From an uncultured Eggerthella sp. (GTDB taxonomy: Bacteria > Actinomycetota > Coriobacteriia > Coriobacteriales > Eggerthellaceae), in assembly GCA_900542525.1 (NCBI GenBank), contig UQNZ01000001.1, positions 1 through 64,000 of the forward strand: DNA of 64,000 nucleotides, read 5' to 3'. How positions within the stretch are numbered: position 1 is the first letter of the stretch; the number at the start of each line of letters is the position of its first letter. Shown in pieces: positions 60,056 to 64,000 of the stretch. Both the position numbers and the translations under genes were made by a program. Under the pieces are notes generated by a model. It was not told the origin of the DNA. It was given only the letters and a program-made list of their open reading frames with translations, and did not search any database.

Positions 60056-61276
60056 TCAATTCACTACCTCTCGAAGCATACGTACTGCTTGATCGACATC
60101 TTCTTCCGTGGTGGTTGGCCCAAGCGAAAAGCGCACCATGCCAAGCGCGCGATCACGAGCGATTCCCATGGCAGAAAGCACGTGCGAAGGCTCGAGATCG
60201 CTCGACGAGCACGCCGATCCTCCCGATACGCACACTCCCCGCCGGTCAAGCTGCAAGATGAGCGTTTCGCTCTCGAAACCCGGACAGAGCACCGTAACGA
60301 TATGCGGCCCGTAATCGAGCGATCGCGGGTCGATGAAAGCCTCGACCCCGGAAAGCTCGCTGAGGCCAGCGAAGAGCCTGTCGCGCAAAACGCGCATGTG
60401 AGCACTCGCTGCCTCGAGTTGCTCTTGGCTTGCTCGCGCTGCTGCTGCAAAACCCACCACCCCTGCGATGTTCTGCGTTCCACTGCGACGATTCGCCTCC
60501 TGGCCTCCCCCAACGATCTGCGCGCCGAACGGCGTACGCGTCTTCAGGAAGAGCGCGCCCACCCCTTTCGGGCCGCCGATCTTATGGGAAGAGAGCGAAA
60601 GCGCATCCACGTCCGTCCGCTTCACCGAAAGCGGCATCTTTCCGAACGCCTGCGTAGCATCACTGTGAAAGAGTGCGCCAGAGCGGTGTGCAAGTTCTGC
60701 CAACTGCGTGATATCGTTGAGCGCCCCAGTTTCGTTATTCAGCGCCATGATCGAAACAAGCAAGGGATCGGACGCCGCATCCAATACGCGCGCAAGCGCC
60801 TCAGGCGTGATGATGCCTCGTTCATCAGGCTCAACGAAGAGAATCTCTATACCGCGACGACGCAGTACCTCTGCTGCTTCGAGCACCGCATCATGCTCGA
60901 TAGCAGAAACGATCACACTCGGCGCAGCCTCGAGCACCTTACCGTTTGCTTGCAACCCATACCCAATACCCACGCCGCGCTTCGCCAAAACTCCCTCGAC
61001 GATACCGATAAGGGCAGCATTGTCCGCCTCGGTCGCTCCTGAAGTGAAGATGATCTCGCTGGGTCGCGCATCGAGCGCGCACGCAATATCGCGCCGGGCA
61101 GCCTCGAGCGTCTTGAAGGCATCGCGCCCTGGAGTATGAAGCGCATTCGCATTGCCGTTACCCTGCACAAGGCCAACTGTTCCCTCTTCAAGATAGGGCG
61201 CCATGGCACGAGCAGCCTCGAGCGAAAGCGGTGCTGTGGCTGCCCAATCGAGATAGACGAAAGGAGCATCTGCCAT
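60056..61276 (-). CDS. iscS: cysteine desulfurase (NifS/IscS family)
   Basis: This PLP enzyme takes sulfur from cysteine for Fe-S clusters and thiolated tRNA. The PLP lysine is in SLSSHKIGGPKGVGAL, the substrate-binding aspartate in FHSDATQAFGK, and the catalytic cysteine in VSGGSACSSSDLEPSHVL. The 406 residues start DAPFVYLDWAATAPL. No scaffold (iscU) is beside it; the Fe-S scaffold of the window is the distant smsCB pair. It lies 3 bases from rpe and is coupled to the PHP gene. Confidence 0.94.
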   Translation of the reverse strand: MADAPFVYLDWAATAPLSLEAARAMAPYLEEGTVGLVQGNGNANALHTPGRDAFKTLEAARRDIACALDARPSEIIFTSGATEADNAALIGIVEGVLAKRGVGIGYGLQANGKVLEAAPSVIVSAIEHDAVLEAAEVLRRRGIEILFVEPDERGIITPEALARVLDAASDPLLVSIMALNNETGALNDITQLAELAHRSGALFHSDATQAFGKMPLSVKRTDVDALSLSSHKIGGPKGVGALFLKTRTPFGAQIVGGGQEANRRSGTQNIAGVVGFAAAARASQEQLEAASAHMRVLRDRLFAGLSELSGVEAFIDPRSLDYGPHIVTVLCPGFESETLILQLDRRGVCVSGGSACSSSDLEPSHVLSAMGIARDRALGMVRFSLGPTTTEEDVDQAVRMLREVVN

Positions 61277-61279
61277 GAA

Positions 61280-61981
61280 CTACGCACGCCCTTTGCTTGC
61301 TTGCGCGTCTGTTCCTGCCAGGCGGATCTCTTCGATCGCACGAGCTGGGTCTTCAGCAGCAAATACACCCGATCCCGCAACGAGCACATCAGCGCCTTCA
61401 GCGCACACCAGTCCCGCCGTACGCTCTGCACTGATACCTCCATCAACTTCAATGAGCAGATCAGGGTTGCACTCTTTAGCCGCACGCGCAACATAAGCTA
61501 CGCGCTCTTCGCTTCCTTCGATGTAAGACTGCCCAGAAAAGCCCGGAAACACGCTCATGACCAGGATCATATCGACCTCTTCGATGAAGGGGTCGAGTGC
61601 TTCGGTGGGCATATCGGGCTTGAGCGTGAGCGCTGGATGGGCTCCCCGCTCGCGAATATGCTGCAAGAGCGCATGAAGCTCGTCTTCATCGGGTACGGCT
61701 TCGATATGGACCGAAACATAATCGGGGTCGAGATCGAGATACCAATCGATCTGCTCTTGCGGATTTGAGATCATAAGGTGCACATCGATCGGCAGATCGG
61801 TTATGGCGCGGAGCTGTTTGATGAACGGTACCCCGATCGTGAGGTTGGGCACGAAATGCCCATCCATCACATCAACATGGATGATGTCAGCTCCTGCTTC
61901 TTCGAGCATGCGGATATCGTGCTCCATATCCATGAAGTTTGCCGAAAGGATCGAAGGAGCGATCCGTACCGTAGAGAACAT
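61280..61981 (-). CDS. rpe: ribulose-phosphate 3-epimerase
   Basis: This TIM-barrel enzyme interconverts ribulose-5- and xylulose-5-phosphate. RIAPSILSANFMDMEHDI, the metal-binding HVDVMDGHFVPNLTIG, HLMISNPQEQ and IEVDGGISAERT are all present. GAAAGGA lies 9 bases before the ATG. It follows ogt by 26 bases and precedes the desulfurase by 3, so is probably part of one long transcript. Confidence 0.95.
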   Translation of the reverse strand: MFSTVRIAPSILSANFMDMEHDIRMLEEAGADIIHVDVMDGHFVPNLTIGVPFIKQLRAITDLPIDVHLMISNPQEQIDWYLDLDPDYVSVHIEAVPDEDELHALLQHIRERGAHPALTLKPDMPTEALDPFIEEVDMILVMSVFPGFSGQSYIEGSEERVAYVARAAKECNPDLLIEVDGGISAERTAGLVCAEGADVLVAGSGVFAAEDPARAIEEIRLAGTDAQASKGRA

Positions 61982-62007
61982 GAAACCAAGCTTCCTTTCT
62001 CAAAAAC

Positions 62008-62478
62008 CTAGCTATTACGCGCTTCAAGATCGAGCAAGAACTGCTTGATCTTAAGCCCTGCAGCATAGCCCACCAAGTCTCCATTCTTCCCGATCACACG
62101 ATGACACGGAACGAGGATCGGCAAAGGATTCTTGTTGTTCGCACCCCCTACCGCACGCATTGCGCGCGGAGCATCGATCGCACACGCGATCTCTTGATAG
62201 GTGCGTGTTTGCCCGTAGGGAATCTGTTCGAGCGCGCTCCACACGCGCTTTTGGAAATCGGTTCCGCTCGCTTTAAGCGGCAGGTCGAACTGCCTGCGCT
62301 TACCCGCCAAGTATTCCTGAACCTGATTGGCAGCATTGTTAGTGAGCGCCGTAGGTATGCATGCTCCTTCAAGTTCCGCAGGTCCGAATACGAGCTGCGT
62401 GATGTGCGCGCCGTCACTTGCGATCGTGATCCTCCCCATAGGGGTCGGATAAACGAAGTACGTTCGCTCACTTGGCAT
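62008..62478 (-). CDS. ogt: methylated-DNA--protein-cysteine methyltransferase
   Basis: This suicide enzyme repairs O6-methylguanine. The acceptor cysteine is in PILVPCHRVIG, preceded by the DNA-binding helix-turn-helix RVWSALEQIPYGQTRTYQEIA and followed by GYAAGLKIKQFLLDLE. I use the ATG at 62478, with AGGGAG 6 bases upstream, which overlaps the end of gpsA by 11 bases; the frame is open further back to 62532 without a better site. The length of 157 is normal. Confidence 0.93.
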   Translation of the reverse strand: MPSERTYFVYPTPMGRITIASDGAHITQLVFGPAELEGACIPTALTNNAANQVQEYLAGKRRQFDLPLKASGTDFQKRVWSALEQIPYGQTRTYQEIACAIDAPRAMRAVGGANNKNPLPILVPCHRVIGKNGDLVGYAAGLKIKQFLLDLEARNS

Positions 62479-63496
62479 AAATGGCTCCCTCATGCTCAAG
62501 TCCCCAGAATTCCGTAGTGAGCGGTCGGTCAAAGAGCATCATGATGGTCTCTTCGATCGATGCCTTATCCCAAAGCACACTGCGCACCGCTTTCGTGATG
62601 GGCAGCTCCACTCCATAGGAACGTGCGAGCGGCTCGATGGTCTTACAAGCCAGTGCGCCTTCGACCACCATGTGGGTCTCGCTCTCGTATTCTTCGAGCG
62701 TCTTGCCCTTCGCCACATATTCACCGAACATGCGGTTTCGTGAGTGCTTCGAGGTGCACGTTGCGATCAAGTCACCTGCACCAGCAAGCCCCATAACCGT
62801 GAGCGGATCGCCACCGCGGGCATATACGAGCCTGCTCATCTCCGCCATACCACGCGTCATGAGCATAGCAGCGGTGTTGTCACCCATGCCCATACCATAA
62901 GCAATGCCCACCGCGATCGCGATAACATTCTTGAAGGCCGCGCACAGCTCCACTCCGATGTAATCGGAAGAAACATAACACCTAAAGCTCGTTGAAGCGA
63001 ACAGTCCGCGAAAGAAAAGCGCAGTCTGCTCAGAAGGAGAAGCGATGACCGTGCCCGAGGGCGTTCGATACACAACCTCTTCAGCATGATTCGGTCCGGA
63101 GAGCGCCGCAAGACGATCCTCGTTACCGAGCACGTCTGCATATATCTCGATCGGCAGCAGCATCGTTTCCTGCTCCACACCTTTCGAACAGATGATGATG
63201 GGGGTCTCAGCAGAAACGACCCCTTTCATGCGCTCGGCGAAATCACGCAAAAGCCTTGAGGGAGTGACCACCACCACCGCACCTGCGCCTGCAAGAGCCT
63301 CCTCAAGCTGAGCGGTAGCCGTAATAGCAGGGTCGAGCGCTGCATCGCTCAGATAACGCGGATTGCGATGCTCGTTCGTGATCGCTTCGGCCACCTCGGG
63401 CTTGCGCGCCCACATGCAGACTTCGTTATCGTTCGATGCAAGCACATTCGCAAGCGCCGTGCCCCACGATCCTGCACCGATCACTGCAACTTTCAT
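62468..63496 (-). CDS. gpsA: glycerol-3-phosphate dehydrogenase [NAD(P)+]
   Basis: GpsA reduces dihydroxyacetone phosphate to glycerol-3-phosphate for phospholipids. The NAD motif VIGAGSWGTALANVLA, the catalytic lysine region CAAFKNVIAIAVGIAYGMG and GLAGAGDLIATCTSKHSRNR are present in a normal 342-residue frame. It starts 3 bases after plsY, so its product feeds directly into the acyltransferase encoded next to it. Confidence 0.96.
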   Translation of the reverse strand: MKVAVIGAGSWGTALANVLASNDNEVCMWARKPEVAEAITNEHRNPRYLSDAALDPAITATAQLEEALAGAGAVVVVTPSRLLRDFAERMKGVVSAETPIIICSKGVEQETMLLPIEIYADVLGNEDRLAALSGPNHAEEVVYRTPSGTVIASPSEQTALFFRGLFASTSFRCYVSSDYIGVELCAAFKNVIAIAVGIAYGMGMGDNTAAMLMTRGMAEMSRLVYARGGDPLTVMGLAGAGDLIATCTSKHSRNRMFGEYVAKGKTLEEYESETHMVVEGALACKTIEPLARSYGVELPITKAVRSVLWDKASIEETIMMLFDRPLTTEFWGLEHEGAIYAK

Positions 63497-63499
63497 GAC

Positions 63500-64000
63500 T
63501 CACGCCTTCTTCTTCGAACCGATACGATTCTCGTTATGGTTGATAAGACGCTTGATGTTCTCGCGATGTGCGAAGACAACGAGCAAAGCGGCGATCGAGA
63601 TAGCGCACGCCGCTGGAAGATTCGGCCAATAAAGATAGAATGCGAAGAACGGACAAGCAAGCGCCGCAGCGATCGAGCCCACCGAAACATAACGTGTCGC
63701 AATAACGAGCACCGCGAAGATCACCAGTTCGAACACTGCGAACAGTGGCCCGAACACGAAGAAGAGTGCACCAATGGCCACCGCGATCCCCTTCCCCCCG
63801 TGGAACTTCAGCCATGGCGAATAGATATGGCCGACCACGCAGCCGAAGAAAGAAAGCGCCAAGACAAGTTGCCCCGCTTCATAGCCAGACAGAGATGCAG
63901 CCATCCCCGCGAAGACCGTTCCTAAGAACCCCGAGAGCAGGCCTTTCCCGAAATCAAGGATGAACACCGCTCCGCCGCCGATCTTGCCGAGCGAACGCAT
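63500..64000 (-). CDS. plsY: glycerol-3-phosphate acyltransferase PlsY (5' end outside window)
   Basis: This membrane enzyme adds an acyl chain from acyl-phosphate to glycerol-3-phosphate. The visible part starts inside the conserved R-x-LGK-x-GG motif (RSLGKIGG), followed by FILDFGKGLLSGFLG, VVGHIYSPWLKFHGGKGIA (catalytic region) and several membrane helices, and ends in a basic tail (ENIKRLINHNENRIGSKKKA). The family is usually ~200 residues, so about 35-40 N-terminal residues lie beyond base 64000; the in-frame ATG at the edge is probably internal. Confidence 0.93.
   Translation of the reverse strand: MRSLGKIGGGAVFILDFGKGLLSGFLGTVFAGMAASLSGYEAGQLVLALSFFGCVVGHIYSPWLKFHGGKGIAVAIGALFFVFGPLFAVFELVIFAVLVIATRYVSVGSIAAALACPFFAFYLYWPNLPAACAISIAALLVVFAHRENIKRLINHNENRIGSKKKA

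Overview
The window reads as chromosomal core genome of an anaerobic, moderately GC-rich (about 55%) Gram-positive bacterium. It is most likely a member of the Coriobacteriia (Actinomycetota, Eggerthella/Slackia/Cryptobacterium side). That placement is inferred from gene content: a giant fused 2-hydroxyacyl-CoA-dehydratase-type activase, a two-gene SmsCB-like Fe-S assembly pair instead of full SUF, a secreted protein with a YTG-type domain and choline-binding-like repeats, a UPF0210 protein, and actinobacterial-looking tRNA and ribosomal genes. The genus cannot be fixed from sequence alone.

Layout. 1-10 kb: threonine dehydratase, then a minus-strand operon of TetR regulator, 1571-residue activase and a zinc-ribbon/DUF6273-like membrane protein, with a clear promoter and palindromic operator; then UPF0210 and a GNAT acetyltransferase. 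10.4-11 kb: a BrnT/BrnA toxin-antitoxin pair whose ribosome-binding site lies inside a palindrome. 11-23 kb, mostly minus strand: tlyA, ligA, nnrD, acpS, glmS, then infC-rpmI-rplT plus a translationally coupled trigger-factor paralogue lacking the PPIase domain, two small membrane proteins and phosphoglucomutase. infC appears to start at an AUA codon behind an attenuator-type leader. 23-29 kb, plus strand: SmsC/SmsB, a formate/nitrite-type channel, and a Zn/Cd efflux module (SmtB-type repressor, free HMA chaperone, P1B ATPase); acpP is on the minus strand between them. 29-31.5 kb: a secreted repeat protein and an AbrB/PIN toxin-antitoxin pair. 31.5-48 kb, minus strand: prmC-prfA, trxA-trxB, thrS, a double-zinc-ribbon membrane protein, valS, clpX, clpP, tig, tRNA-Leu(UAG), an unknown membrane protein and uvrA. 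48.4-55.3 kb: xerD-trmFO-dprA-comM-yraN-rnhB-rplS, a Gram-positive synteny block that here lacks topA and rbgA. 55.4-64 kb: azlCD, dgt, a coiled-coil C4 zinc-ribbon protein, Nif3-like, PHP phosphatase, cysteine desulfurase, rpe, ogt, gpsA and a truncated plsY at the window edge.

Non-coding structure is the less expected part. A 27-bp imperfect palindrome (arms GACGAAC/GTTCGTC) occurs four times between genes: twice around the smsB/acpP terminator, once between uvrA and xerD, and once beside the rplS terminator. A half copy overlaps the xerD stop codon. The uvrA-xerD gap also holds a second nested 30-bp inverted repeat and a perfect 11-bp hairpin, so it looks like a small mobile or structured element. 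No prophage, IS transposase, CRISPR array or rRNA gene was seen.
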